DNA of 64,000 nucleotides from Granulicella sp. L56 (GCF_009765835.1 NZ_LMUS01000001.1:744001-808000); one strand, 5' to 3'; shown: positions 37,659 to 47,472, counted from the stretch's first letter. Numbers and translations: made by a program. The notes: generated by a model from the letters alone, not told the origin.

Positions 37659-39803
37659 TCATACCTTGATTACAAAGCGAAACCGCATGTCACTCTCGTA
37701 CCACTGCGGAAAGGCAGTGCCCCAAAGATTGTTGTAGAGATTCACATGCACACCTTCTCGCATGTCCGGTTGTTTGTTATTAAAGTCCAACAGCGATCTC
37801 TGACCAGGAGCCACAAGGGCCGCGTCAAGCAATTCCAGCGTGAAACTTCCCTTTTCATCGCGATAGCTAACATCCTTGGTAACTGCGTGTAAATGGCGAT
37901 TGCCGTTTTCGATTACATCCAGTGGAGATATCGGCTGATTCACCTTTTCAAACTGCCACCCATTTGGGTCAGGAGCATTCGGCGAGAAGGAAAACCACAT
38001 CGCCTCTGCCATGCGGTTCGGTCGCTTCCGAAAGCACTGTAAGGTGATATACACAGCACGCTCGTTGTGCGGAAACGACAGTTCGACCGTCGAGTGTTCC
38101 GGCCAGCCGATTAAGTCTTCCAACGACGGATCAGGCTTCGGCATCTGCAGGTCTACAACAATACGGTGCCCCTTGGCATCCTCTCCGGCGCTACACCGCT
38201 GCAATTCGGGTTGCCAGGTTCTGCTCTCGGCCGGATACTGATTCATTCCCGGCTTGCCAAAATCATTGTCGGCAAACCGCTGCGTGTTGTATTGGGTGTT
38301 GAAACGCGCAAAGTCGGCGCTTGTAAATGTCTGATATCTGAAAAGTGCGAGTGGATGCTCTGAGGATGCCCATTCACGGCCCGTCTTCCTATCTCTCAGC
38401 TTTACGATCGCTCCATGTGCAGGATCGAGAGAAACATCAAAATTTGATGTTTGGAAATTGTTCGCAGGGTTGAACTCATTCAACGACTGCCTATCAGGAA
38501 GACTTGGCTTAAGGGCCTCCAGTCTGGAGTTTGCCTCTTGCTGCAATGCGGGAGGGAGTGTCAGCACGGCAATGTCCACATTGCGCCGCTTATCAGTCCA
38601 CTCATCGTCCATCTTTTGAAACTCGGGTTTTTCAATCCTGGCTTTGCGAAGTTGACTGACGGTATAGATGTCCGGGTTCTTCAGGTACTGACCGGTAGAG
38701 AGTCCCCAATTATGCTCAGGCATCAGGATCAGCCTGGACGTAAATGCCATGTCCACTGTATCTCCCACATGGAGCCGCCCGTCGGCCAGCCATTCCTGCC
38801 GCAAACGGCATAACTCGCGATACCGTGCAACTTTGCCCGGATCGCTAGCCGGGCCATAAATCCAGGTGTCTCCAATCTCCTGAGTAACGACTGGCAGACG
38901 ATCACGCACCTTACGCAGCGCCGTGGCAACCGTGCTCAGATTTGCGGCAACAATTCGCGCTCTGGGAAAGCGGCTGCGTAACGCTGCGTAATACTCTTTT
39001 ACCTGCTGTGCAGTATGCGGACCGGAGTTGTCGATCGCGACTCGAATTGAAACTGCGATGTCCGTTCCCGGAACCGCCACCGTGCCACCATATCCCAGCG
39101 GATGATAGAGCACCATGACCTGCTCCCCTTTAGGATTGCGCCAGTTAAAGAGGTGGCAGTGTGGCTCCAGTGGCTCGGCACCCTCCGTTGTTGAACCAGC
39201 CGTCCCACTCGCGGGTAAGAAAGGCACATCAGGAGCCCTGCATCCCGGATTGTCACCGATATCCAAAAACTCAACGCCTGCTTCTACAAGGGGAGCAATC
39301 AATCCGCGGGTATGGCCTGGCACATCGGTTAGCTTGCCCGCGACTGTCTTCTTACCGAATCTCCGATCGAGAACCGTAGAGATATTTAAGGCAGATGAGA
39401 TCAAAGAGCGGTCCAGCATCTCCGACTGCCACGTAAATGGCATCGCGTGCCAGGCGATGTCGCCGGCCAGGATGGCATCTTCCATTCGTTTGCGATCTTT
39501 GGTCGATGCCTGCTCCAGGTACTGATAGATCATCCATGACGCAATCGTCCAGACATACCGCTCTTCTCCTTGAGAGCTGCGGAATGCCGTTGCCAAATCC
39601 ATTGCGCGCGGCAGATATTCATCAAAGTACGTCAGTAAAACATTTCGCTCAGTGTCCGTAAAACCGATATCGAGATGGCACATGGAAACGACATAAACAG
39701 TGTTTACCGTCTCATTGGATTGAACTTCCATTGCGCTTGCATGAGAAGCAAGCGGGCTGATGGAGGCAATGGTCATTCCTTTCAGAAAGTCTCGGCGATC
39801 CAT
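37659..39803 (-). CDS. GH38-like hydrolase with Tat leader (probably DUF5054 type)
   Basis: A 714-residue exported protein with a twin-arginine leader (DRRDFLKGMTIASISP). The metal motif MCHLDIGFTDT (residues about 41-51) and KLTDVPGHTRGLIAPLVEAGV match the zinc and nucleophile regions of GH38-like enzymes, and a beta-sandwich part starts at FDVSLDPAHGAIVKLRDR. I think it is the DUF5054 group, recalled rather than searched. It is much shorter than the two 1,190-1,200-residue GH38 proteins nearby and lacks their N-terminal beta domain. A GntR-type operator lies 16 bases upstream of the ATG, next to a GGGAGAAG ribosome site. Probably a periplasmic glycosidase of the same pathway. Confidence 0.78.
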   Translation of the reverse strand: MDRRDFLKGMTIASISPLASHASAMEVQSNETVNTVYVVSMCHLDIGFTDTERNVLLTYFDEYLPRAMDLATAFRSSQGEERYVWTIASWMIYQYLEQASTKDRKRMEDAILAGDIAWHAMPFTWQSEMLDRSLISSALNISTVLDRRFGKKTVAGKLTDVPGHTRGLIAPLVEAGVEFLDIGDNPGCRAPDVPFLPASGTAGSTTEGAEPLEPHCHLFNWRNPKGEQVMVLYHPLGYGGTVAVPGTDIAVSIRVAIDNSGPHTAQQVKEYYAALRSRFPRARIVAANLSTVATALRKVRDRLPVVTQEIGDTWIYGPASDPGKVARYRELCRLRQEWLADGRLHVGDTVDMAFTSRLILMPEHNWGLSTGQYLKNPDIYTVSQLRKARIEKPEFQKMDDEWTDKRRNVDIAVLTLPPALQQEANSRLEALKPSLPDRQSLNEFNPANNFQTSNFDVSLDPAHGAIVKLRDRKTGREWASSEHPLALFRYQTFTSADFARFNTQYNTQRFADNDFGKPGMNQYPAESRTWQPELQRCSAGEDAKGHRIVVDLQMPKPDPSLEDLIGWPEHSTVELSFPHNERAVYITLQCFRKRPNRMAEAMWFSFSPNAPDPNGWQFEKVNQPISPLDVIENGNRHLHAVTKDVSYRDEKGSFTLELLDAALVAPGQRSLLDFNNKQPDMREGVHVNLYNNLWGTAFPQWYESDMRFRFVIKV

Positions 39804-39818
39804 ATCTTCTCCCTATTT

Positions 39819-39833
39819 GCATACTGTATACAG
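39819..39833. promoter_or_regulatory. GntR-type operator copy 2 (GCATACTGTATACAG)
   Basis: The same 15 bases, in the opposite orientation, as at 33775. It lies immediately before the ribosome site of the gene ending at 37659 and downstream of the gntR gene end. Confidence 0.7.
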
Positions 39834-39883
39834 AAATAATTGGTGCACTGCTGCCCCACAAGTCCTGCTTTAGCACTACGAGC

Positions 39884-40576
39884 TTATGTGAGGGGAATCT
39901 GCGTATGGGCCAGGCTGGAATAACGCTCTGGATTCGTATAACGATGGCGAAGGTGTTTTATAACCGCAGCTTCCGGACTCATATTTGATTTGCTTAGAAT
40001 CACATCAAGGAGATCGCGGTGATGACGCAACGGCCAATGAAGTGAATTATGGGCCGTCATATAAGCAAGCGCCTGATGCGAGAAGAGGACCGTCACCAGG
40101 GAATTCAACGTCTTCTCCAGATATGAGTTTCCAGATGCAGCCCAAACTATCCGGTGAAATTCCAAATCCAATTTTGAAGCATCAAAGTCAGACTCCGTGG
40201 TCGTGCTCTCCATCTTTTCCACCAGCGCCTCAAGCCGCTTTTCATAGCTGGGTATTAGGTTCACGCGGCACAATTTGATGGCCTCAGCCTCAAGCACAAT
40301 CCGCAGACTATTAATCTTTTGCACGTCCTCCTCGCTAAGCATGACAACAAACATGCCGCGACGAGGATGGTTCATCACCAATCCTTGCTCCTGGAGCTGA
40401 AATAAAGCTTCACGCACCGGAATCCGGCTTACTCCAAATTGCTGGGCGAGATGGGTTTCATTGAGCCGTTCACCAGGCTTGAAGACAGCCGTCAGAATTG
40501 CATTGCGGATTCGCTCGACGACATGAGTCTTTAAGGTAGCTACGGGGAGCTCTGAGAGCTGGGTTGTGGGGGGCAT
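39884..40576 (-). CDS. GntR-family (FadR/FCD subfamily) repressor
   Basis: A 230-residue regulator. It has a winged helix with FKPGERLNETHLAQQFGVSR and IPVREALFQLQEQGLV, then an all-helical FCD ligand domain (DLEFHRIVWAASGN and HRDLLDVILSKSN). Such proteins usually sense sugar acids such as gluconate, glucuronate or galactonate, which suits a locus with two mannonate dehydratases. Four palindromes of one type stand before its own gene and the RraA, GH38-like and TonB-receptor units, so it is the likely owner of that motif and autoregulated. AAGGAG lies 12 bases before the ATG. Confidence 0.9.
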   Translation of the reverse strand: MPPTTQLSELPVATLKTHVVERIRNAILTAVFKPGERLNETHLAQQFGVSRIPVREALFQLQEQGLVMNHPRRGMFVVMLSEEDVQKINSLRIVLEAEAIKLCRVNLIPSYEKRLEALVEKMESTTTESDFDASKLDLEFHRIVWAASGNSYLEKTLNSLVTVLFSHQALAYMTAHNSLHWPLRHHRDLLDVILSKSNMSPEAAVIKHLRHRYTNPERYSSLAHTQIPLT

Positions 40577-40611
40577 TCAGTTACAACTCTCCTTCAAATC
40601 AATCATCAATA

Positions 40612-40626
40612 TGGTTTACAGTATAC
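40612..40626. promoter_or_regulatory. GntR-type operator copy 3, upstream of gntR
   Basis: The minus strand reads GTATACTGTAAACCA; the ATACTGTA core is shared with the copies at 33775, 39819 and 50854, and the right half is less well kept. It lies 36 bases before the gntR start, suggesting autoregulation. Confidence 0.55.
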
Positions 40627-40697
40627 GATATATCTATCGGCTATTTTTCGGCCAATGTAGCGTGAATGCAACCAGGCAATCCTGCGATCTGAGGAAC

Positions 40698-41903
40698 TTA
40701 CGGGCCTCCCGACAGAACTTGCTTGATTCTCCGATCACTAAGCTCATTAACAGTGTTCGTCGTCTGTTGTTGTAACTGTTGATAAAGAGCCTGCGCTTCC
40801 TTCTGCTTACCGACGGCAAAATACGCACGAGCCAAATTATAGGTAGCACTCCGCATCGTAGGATCGATCTTGTGGGCTATCTCTAAATCCACAACCGCCT
40901 TCTGTGAATTCCCTTCTTCTAAAAGAAGCTTCCCGCGCAGTGTGCGAGAAGGCACAGAATTTCCGTCGAGCCGGATCGCCATATCCAGTTGGGCAAGTGC
41001 CTCGGTCGGTTTCGTTGGATCGAGTTTCAACATGCATTCGGCCAATAGGTACTCTAAATCCGCACTGCTGACCCCGGCATCCATTGCACTCCTTAGATCG
41101 GCGGCCGCCGCTGCATAGTTGCTCAACTTGTAGTCGGTTAGTGCCAAAAAGAATCGCGGATCCGTTTTTTCGGGCGAAGCTTTCACTGCGTTATCAAAGT
41201 CATCACGTGCCTTGTCCAACTGGCCCAGCAAGGTCTCCGTGGCGCCACGAACGACAAACACCTCTGAATTATTCGGAAAAACCGCGACACACTCTGTCGC
41301 CACTTTTTGCGCTTCAGCAAACTGTCCGGCATCGGTTAGCAGCGTTATCAGATTCAGGTAAGAAAATAAATCTTGCGGATGCTCCTGAATCTGGCCCCGA
41401 AGAAGCACGTATGCATCCTGATATTGGCCTAGCTTTGCATACGATACAGCGAGAAGATTTACACAGTCAGGGTTAAGCGCTTGCTTATTCTGCACTGCTT
41501 TAAGGCTCTTGATCACCGACGGATAGTCGCCCATCTCGAACTGGCCAAACGCGACCGCATAGGCATGTGTTTGGTCGTCGGGCACATCCGCATCGACGGT
41601 CGCAAAGAGCCTGAGAGCTGTCTTGAAGTCATGCATCCTGCCATAAGACCAGGCAATATTAAAGGTTTCGATCTGCGACAGATGCACACATTTCTCCACC
41701 CTCTGCAGCAGAAGCTTAGCTTCTGCATCTCGATGCAGCTTCAAAAGCTCATCGACACGGCGCAGCGTGCCGTGCACGTCGCAAACGTTCTCGTTTTTCT
41801 GCCCGCTACTCTGCGCCCAAGTGGGACTGATAGCGCCGGCAATGAAGATAAAAGTCAGAGTGAGACAGACTCGGCAAATGATCTGCCAACTGCGCCGCTT
41901 CAC
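40698..41903 (-). CDS. Exported TPR-repeat protein paired with CRTAC1
   Basis: About 400 residues with a signal peptide (VCLTLTFIFIAGAISPTWAQ) and then TPR-like repeats (FNIAWSYGRMHDFKTALRLF, AVSYAKLGQYQDAYVLLRG, YNLARAYFAVGKQKEAQALY). No catalytic domain. I prefer the GTG at 41903, which lies 20 bases after the CRTAC1 stop and gives a compact signal peptide; a TTG at 41951 would overlap the CRTAC1 gene by 29 bases. It is last in the TonB receptor-GH38-CRTAC1-TPR series on the minus strand. This repeats the CRTAC1/TPR association seen at 4.9-9.5 kb. Confidence 0.8.
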   Translation of the reverse strand: MKRRSWQIICRVCLTLTFIFIAGAISPTWAQSSGQKNENVCDVHGTLRRVDELLKLHRDAEAKLLLQRVEKCVHLSQIETFNIAWSYGRMHDFKTALRLFATVDADVPDDQTHAYAVAFGQFEMGDYPSVIKSLKAVQNKQALNPDCVNLLAVSYAKLGQYQDAYVLLRGQIQEHPQDLFSYLNLITLLTDAGQFAEAQKVATECVAVFPNNSEVFVVRGATETLLGQLDKARDDFDNAVKASPEKTDPRFFLALTDYKLSNYAAAAADLRSAMDAGVSSADLEYLLAECMLKLDPTKPTEALAQLDMAIRLDGNSVPSRTLRGKLLLEEGNSQKAVVDLEIAHKIDPTMRSATYNLARAYFAVGKQKEAQALYQQLQQQTTNTVNELSDRRIKQVLSGGP

Positions 41904-41922
41904 GCGGCCCCCCACCTCTGCT

Positions 41923-43689
41923 CTAAGTCTTACGGAACTGTGTTTTGGCAATAATCCCCTTGCCTTCCTGCACTGTAATCAGTTGATCGGCCTTGACGGC
42001 TTTCAGATGCTCAACCTCGCCACTAGGCCAGAATACGTCGATATCCACCTGCTGTGCATCGCCCAGCCCGAAATGGAGCCGCGAATCATTGACAGAAAGA
42101 TAGCTCGACTGGCTGGCCAAAGTTTGAGCATTGCTTTTTCCACCGTAGTGAGCCACAACCCGCGCCCCAATCGCGCTTCGATTCGATTTTGTGCCGATCA
42201 GCTTTACTTTGACCCAGTGATAGTTACCTTTTATGTCATTCCGCAGCAACGATGGCGGCTCGTTCATATTCACAATCAGAATGTCGAGATCGCCATCATT
42301 ATCAAAATCCCCAAAGGCACAGCCTCTGCTGGAGTGGGGTGTCGTGACCCCTGTACCTGCCTGCTGACCAATCTCCTCGAACGTGCCATCGCCCAGATTT
42401 CTGAACAGAAATCTGGGGCCTTTATTCGGATATTGGGAAAGCTTTTTCTCTACTTCAGGATAGACACTGCCAGTAACAAGAAAGATGTCAGGGTCTCCGT
42501 TATTGTCCAAGTCGACAATCCCCGTTCCCCAACTGGTGTAACGCGACTCTTCCGCGATCCGGCTGGCTCGCGTTACATCCTGAAAATTGGCATGGCCGTC
42601 ATTTCGATACAGGTCGCTTGTGTCATCTGAAAAGTTTGTCTTGAAGATATCAAGGTGCCCGTCACGGTTATAGTCACCCAAGCCAATTCCCATCCCGGCC
42701 TGCTCGCCCCCATCTTCGCTCAATGCAACACCGCGAAAAATTCCCTCTTCCCGAAAGGTTCCATCGTGATTGTTCATATAGAGGAGGCTTGGCGTGGAAT
42801 CGCACGCCACATAGATGTCCTGCCATCCATCCTCGTCAAAATCCGCTGCGACGACGGTCATCCCGTAAGCGCGGCGCGGACCGTCAATCTTGGCCTGCTT
42901 CGTTACATCGGTAAACGTTCCGTCGCCATTATTGCGAAAGAGCACATGCGCTCCAGGAAAGCTCGGGGGCAAACCTCGCGGCCCACAGTTTACGGGAATA
43001 CCTTTCCAGTTACAGTTCACATCGCGTTCCGGTGTCGGCGTGGTCTTTAAATCAAACTCAACGTAAGTGGAAAGGAACAAGTCCAGATTCCCATCGCGAT
43101 CGTAGTCAATAAATGAGCATCCAGCTCCCCAACTAGGAGGATTAGTCGGCAGCGCCAAGCCAGCCTGTTGTGTTACATCTGTAAACGTTCCATCGCGGTT
43201 ATTGCGATAGAGTTTATTTTGTCCGTAATAGGTACAGAACAAATCCTCAAAGCCATCGTTGTTGTAGTCCCCAACGCATACGCCCATAGCCCACTCGGAT
43301 GAGCTCAAGCCGGCCTTTTCCGTGACATCCGTAAATGTTCCGTCCCGGTTGTTCTTGTAGAGCCGGTTGCCGGTATTTGCCGGAGTACCGTTCAGGCGCA
43401 TTCCCGAAAGGATAAAAACGTCCATCCATCCATCGTTGTCATAGTCAATGAAGGCACAGCCGCATCCATCTGCTTCGAGAATGTACTCCTTATGATCGAC
43501 GCCGCCATAGATGGTCGGAAATGTCAGGCCTGCACTCTCCGCCACATCGACAAAATGAGCGTCGAAGGGACGACCTGACGGTGCGGAAAGAGCCCCTTGC
43601 TTCAGGCCTCTGGTTGCGACCTGGCCAAGGAGCTCCATACCCCACGCGCTACCGGATAAGTAGAGAAAGCTGCGACGAGAAAAACTCAT
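41923..43689 (-). CDS. CRTAC1-family protein with Tat-like leader (FG-GAP + ASPIC/UnbV)
   Basis: Starts with a twin-arginine-like leader (FSRRSFLYLSGSAWG), followed by seven propeller blades with calcium-loop cores (DYDNDGWMDVFIL, DYNNDGFEDLFCT, DYDRDGNLDLFLS, DFDEDGWQDIYVA, DYNRDGHLDIFKT, DLDNNGDPDIFLV, DFDNDGDLDILIV) and a C-terminal ASPIC/UnbV domain (NRSAIGARVVAHYGG through LITVQEGKGII). The ATG at 43689 is better than the TTG at 43710. It closely resembles the protein at 4915, but here it sits inside a TonB/GH38 operon, suggesting a role in outer-membrane or periplasmic carbohydrate handling. Family function is not established. Confidence 0.9.
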   Translation of the reverse strand: MSFSRRSFLYLSGSAWGMELLGQVATRGLKQGALSAPSGRPFDAHFVDVAESAGLTFPTIYGGVDHKEYILEADGCGCAFIDYDNDGWMDVFILSGMRLNGTPANTGNRLYKNNRDGTFTDVTEKAGLSSSEWAMGVCVGDYNNDGFEDLFCTYYGQNKLYRNNRDGTFTDVTQQAGLALPTNPPSWGAGCSFIDYDRDGNLDLFLSTYVEFDLKTTPTPERDVNCNWKGIPVNCGPRGLPPSFPGAHVLFRNNGDGTFTDVTKQAKIDGPRRAYGMTVVAADFDEDGWQDIYVACDSTPSLLYMNNHDGTFREEGIFRGVALSEDGGEQAGMGIGLGDYNRDGHLDIFKTNFSDDTSDLYRNDGHANFQDVTRASRIAEESRYTSWGTGIVDLDNNGDPDIFLVTGSVYPEVEKKLSQYPNKGPRFLFRNLGDGTFEEIGQQAGTGVTTPHSSRGCAFGDFDNDGDLDILIVNMNEPPSLLRNDIKGNYHWVKVKLIGTKSNRSAIGARVVAHYGGKSNAQTLASQSSYLSVNDSRLHFGLGDAQQVDIDVFWPSGEVEHLKAVKADQLITVQEGKGIIAKTQFRKT

Positions 43690-43832
43690 GCGTGAGGAGA
43701 ATACCTCCAATAGCTCATTGGGAATGCTTCAGACAAAAGATCAAAGAACACTGAGTGTCAGTTGAAGCGTAAGTCCATGCAATCCCTTCCACATACCTTT
43801 TACACGCAATTCGATATATTCCGCTAGTCCAT

Positions 43833-46800
43833 TCAATCAACCTTGCATGCATCGGACCCGACGATCCGAATCGAGGCAATTTCATGCGGGTGGATGACAA
43901 AGCTGAAAGCATGATCTCCCGACAGCGAAAGTTTCTCCCCATCCTTCTCCACAGCATTGCCCTGCCACGCCTGTTCAATATGCAGGAGTGGGACCCGAAC
44001 AGTTACCGTTCGCTGATCGCCTCCCATATCAAGAAAACGGAGGATGGTGCCGTTGCCGTCTTCTGCGGGCTTCCAGGTCTCGAATAGGACATTAGGATCA
44101 TCCACGTTTAGAAAGCTGTCTTCCTTCGGATCGAGGATGCATGGCGAACCGGAGCTGGCAACCGAACCCGATGGACTGGCGTTGTGATCTTCTCCTTCGG
44201 GTGACGAGAGTGCTTTGTCCTGCGTGGTGACGATGTCCGCTTCCAGCGGAGTGATCTCCTCCCACCCCAGACGGCTCAACTCAGACGCATTGGTGGAAGA
44301 CGCGCTCGTAAGGACGTAGTGAAATTTAAAGTGTCCCCCTTGTCCGGCTCGATAGTTCGTGTCCCAGTAGTTGTTCATAATGTAAGAGAAGACAGAACCG
44401 GGGCGGTCGCCAAAATGATCCGGCCATTCCCCTCGATTGATGTCGCCAAACGTCGCCAAGCCTGCATCCAGCGGAAGTAGACTGACAGAAACGCCGCCTT
44501 CCTGCAATGCAATCCAGTGCTGAACAGAAAACCATTCATGCCCGGCGCCCGGATACATATCTTTCACCGGGTTAACTACTCCGTTTTGAACCTCGTATTT
44601 AAACTCTGGATGGTTCATCGCGAATGGGAATGCAAAATATACGCCCTCTTTCGTGTCGACATCTTTCTTCTCCACATCCTCGACAAACTCAATCTTCTTT
44701 GTTCGATTAAAAAGTCGAATCTCGCTGGTTATAGCGGGAGTGTTAAGGTCGCGGCTCTGCATACGCGCGACCCACCCATAAGGCATCCGAGAGACGGAGA
44801 CTAAGCTGCCCCCTTCTGCAGGATGGACCTCCAGTGCGGGCTTCGGATAAACGTGGCTATACTGCAAAATCGTGTTCGGAGCTTTATCGCCACCGGTGAC
44901 GTAAAGATACTGTCCAAAGCGATATGGGCTGCTTTCATTTACCAACTCGTGGTTCAGTTGCTTGTCATAGATGCTCTTGACTGCTCCTGTCGACGGATCA
45001 AGTGTCACACGATAATAAGAATTCTCCATCGTTAGACTCTGTTGGGTTGCTGTAATCGGTGACGGAGATGTTGATGGCTGCATCTTGTAAACTTTGTATC
45101 CGACCGCCGGAATATCTGTAGCCACAAACTGAATGTGATCAAAGTTTGGCCCACTTTGGAGAATTTTGAATGGGACCTTCTGATCGGTTGTTGTGTCAAC
45201 CAGCTCGGATTTCTTGTCAATATCAATCGAAACCAATCCGCTCCGTTTCCAGCTAAGACTGTTAAAGATGATCACCTTCCCTGCCCCAACCGGAATGGCG
45301 CTGGTCAGGCTTGCCATGGTGTTCTGTGTGATGAAATCAGCGAGAGCCTGTGCATTTACGGCATACTGATCCTTTACGGCCAGTTGTTTAACCGCCTCCA
45401 TGCTGGTCGAATCAGAGATGCTGTTGTACGAGTCCCACGTATGCTCATCCATCAGGACCATGTTTCTCCACATGCGATCCAGTGCGCCCTTATCGGCTCG
45501 CGTGTGCGGATTCACGATCGAAGTGAGCGTGGCAAATTTTTCCGCTGTCGGGGCTCGGCCCTCGTTCCAGCGCTCCATTCCAGCGTAATAAGCGTCCGAT
45601 GCAATTCCGTCTTCCCAGTAGGGGCCGCCATCGCCGCGAATGGTCGGAATGTTGCTACCAAACTGCTGCTGAATCGACTGAAGGGCGTCGTAAAAGCCGG
45701 AGTATTTCAGATGCGGATAGGCATAGGTTTCATTCCATTTTTGCGCAAGTTGCGATTGCTGTGGAAAGAGGTCCGTGTTCTCGACTTGAGTGCCGTACAT
45801 GATCGTCTCATCAGCAACATAACCCGGATGCTCGTACATCTGCAGGAACAATGGCAGCGTGTCGCGTCCAGCATCCAGTACCGGAGGTAATCCAAAGATC
45901 ATCTGCATCTGCTGATAAATACGCGAATACCACAGTAGAACTTTGCTTCCGTCCGGCCCCTCCCACCACATCGGCGAATTTTCGTTTAACCGGCACTGAA
46001 GCAGAACAGGAGCGCGGTAGTTATTGCTTCCGCCGGCAAGATAGTGGATTCCCGCAGCCGCCAAAACCGAAGCATATGACCACGAATAGGAAGGGACATC
46101 GGTAATATTTGCGTAATTGAACGGCGATCCGTGTTCCCGGCTGAAATTTGCGCTTGGGTAGAGAGAGCGAATCAATGTCTCAGACGTTGGAAAGCCCGTC
46201 AGCAGATTCGCATACTGCGCGGGCACATAGAGCTTTTTCTCCTGCACAGCCTTGATCGCACGAGCCTGATCGGCAGCAGTATGTGTCTTCAGAAACTGCT
46301 CCAGATCCCATGCTCCATCCAGGCTGTACCTGAAATTAGGATTCTGATCGATCATATCCAGCGCTTCGTCAATGTCGCGGCTCTGAATTGCTGCTACCTT
46401 CGGCTGGTAATCTGAGTAGCCCACATCCACATGGATATGCGGCACGATGAAGATCGTCCATTTCTTTTGTGGATTGATGGTTTGATCACTGTGCTGTGGA
46501 TGCCCGTCACTCTTCCAGGTAAGTTGAGCATGCGTATCTTTCGTAAACTCAGGCACTAAAAAGCTCAACTTCTCTTCGCCGAGGTCCTGATTACCTGGTA
46601 CGGTTTGGCGATAGGTCTTGCCGTTGACTGCCAATTCAACTTCGTCACCAGTCTTAAATGATCTTGCAGACTGGATAAAAATGTCGACTTGTTCCTTGAT
46701 GCTGCCGCTCTCTTGACGGAAGAAGATTGTAGGCACAATTAAAGCTGAAGAAGCATTCGGGGTACCCGCACCGGTCACATGATCAAGTTCGATCGCATCA

Positions 46801-47390
46801 TATGTGAGACTTGCATCCGGCACAGCCTGATCTGCCTGCTCAACAACCTGGAACGTAATTGTGTTTTCGCCACGCTTCAGATAGTTGGCAGGAAATTCGA
46901 GTGTAGTTTCAGCATGTGAAAATGCGGGGTAAAAAGAATCGCCCTGATCGCCGTTGCTGTAATCGAGCTTGGGATGAAGGTAAAGCATACCGCGCCGTCC
47001 GTTAATGTCTATGCGGAGAGCGGGCACACTGGCAGCCTCGATCAATAAGGATGCGCGCAACCGATACGTGCCCCCCGGCGTGGTATCGATAGAAAAGCGG
47101 ATCGCCCTGGGTGCGGAGGGAACATCCGCCCTTGTCTGTACGGAAGCAGAACTCAGCACCGCTGGCTGCGTTGCGTACCACTCCTTTGCCGGGTCGCTTT
47201 GCCCGACAACGAAGTTCACTGGCTGCTTCGGACTGTCTGATGCGAACTCGAATGAAGAGCGGTCGAAGCTTCCCAGTTTAAAGATGATGGCATCCTGGTT
47301 ACTCTTGTTCGTATCCCCAAGGGCACTGTAGCCCGCCAGTAAACACAACCCAAACAGAACAACACCTGTAACTGTTTTCTTATTAAACAT
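43833..47390 (-). CDS. GH38-type glycosidase with N-terminal lyase-like beta domain (second copy)
   Basis: An 1,185-residue paralogue of the protein at 29155 with the same architecture: signal peptide (GVVLFGLCLLAGYSALG), beta domain (YRLRASLLIEA, IDINGRRGMLYLHPKLDYS, LKRGENTITFQVV, LTYDAIELDHV), then a GH38-like catalytic part with VPHIHVDVGYSDYQPK (zinc motif HxHxD), NITDVPSYSWSYASVL with the presumed nucleophile aspartate, and MDEHTW where the other copy has FNEHTW. GGAGAG lies ten bases before the ATG at 47390. It follows the TonB receptor gene after a strong hairpin and precedes CRTAC1. The duplicate may attack another linkage of the same glycan. Confidence 0.82.
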   Translation of the reverse strand: MFNKKTVTGVVLFGLCLLAGYSALGDTNKSNQDAIIFKLGSFDRSSFEFASDSPKQPVNFVVGQSDPAKEWYATQPAVLSSASVQTRADVPSAPRAIRFSIDTTPGGTYRLRASLLIEAASVPALRIDINGRRGMLYLHPKLDYSNGDQGDSFYPAFSHAETTLEFPANYLKRGENTITFQVVEQADQAVPDASLTYDAIELDHVTGAGTPNASSALIVPTIFFRQESGSIKEQVDIFIQSARSFKTGDEVELAVNGKTYRQTVPGNQDLGEEKLSFLVPEFTKDTHAQLTWKSDGHPQHSDQTINPQKKWTIFIVPHIHVDVGYSDYQPKVAAIQSRDIDEALDMIDQNPNFRYSLDGAWDLEQFLKTHTAADQARAIKAVQEKKLYVPAQYANLLTGFPTSETLIRSLYPSANFSREHGSPFNYANITDVPSYSWSYASVLAAAGIHYLAGGSNNYRAPVLLQCRLNENSPMWWEGPDGSKVLLWYSRIYQQMQMIFGLPPVLDAGRDTLPLFLQMYEHPGYVADETIMYGTQVENTDLFPQQSQLAQKWNETYAYPHLKYSGFYDALQSIQQQFGSNIPTIRGDGGPYWEDGIASDAYYAGMERWNEGRAPTAEKFATLTSIVNPHTRADKGALDRMWRNMVLMDEHTWDSYNSISDSTSMEAVKQLAVKDQYAVNAQALADFITQNTMASLTSAIPVGAGKVIIFNSLSWKRSGLVSIDIDKKSELVDTTTDQKVPFKILQSGPNFDHIQFVATDIPAVGYKVYKMQPSTSPSPITATQQSLTMENSYYRVTLDPSTGAVKSIYDKQLNHELVNESSPYRFGQYLYVTGGDKAPNTILQYSHVYPKPALEVHPAEGGSLVSVSRMPYGWVARMQSRDLNTPAITSEIRLFNRTKKIEFVEDVEKKDVDTKEGVYFAFPFAMNHPEFKYEVQNGVVNPVKDMYPGAGHEWFSVQHWIALQEGGVSVSLLPLDAGLATFGDINRGEWPDHFGDRPGSVFSYIMNNYWDTNYRAGQGGHFKFHYVLTSASSTNASELSRLGWEEITPLEADIVTTQDKALSSPEGEDHNASPSGSVASSGSPCILDPKEDSFLNVDDPNVLFETWKPAEDGNGTILRFLDMGGDQRTVTVRVPLLHIEQAWQGNAVEKDGEKLSLSGDHAFSFVIHPHEIASIRIVGSDACKVD

Positions 47391-47439
47391 GGCCACCGAT
47401 CTCTCCACTACCTTCTTTTCACGAATAGGCTCGCGACAG

Positions 47440-47472
47440 AAAAAATGAAGGGCCGCCTATAAAGGGCGGCCC
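47440..47472 (-). terminator. Intrinsic terminator between receptor and GH38 gene
   Basis: On the minus strand, an 8-bp all-GC stem (47465-47472 with 47450-47457, GGGCCGCC/GGCGGCCC) and seven-base loop are followed by TTCATTTTTT. It lies directly after the receptor stop and before the GH38 gene of the same direction, so it should lower expression of the downstream genes relative to the receptor. Confidence 0.75.
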
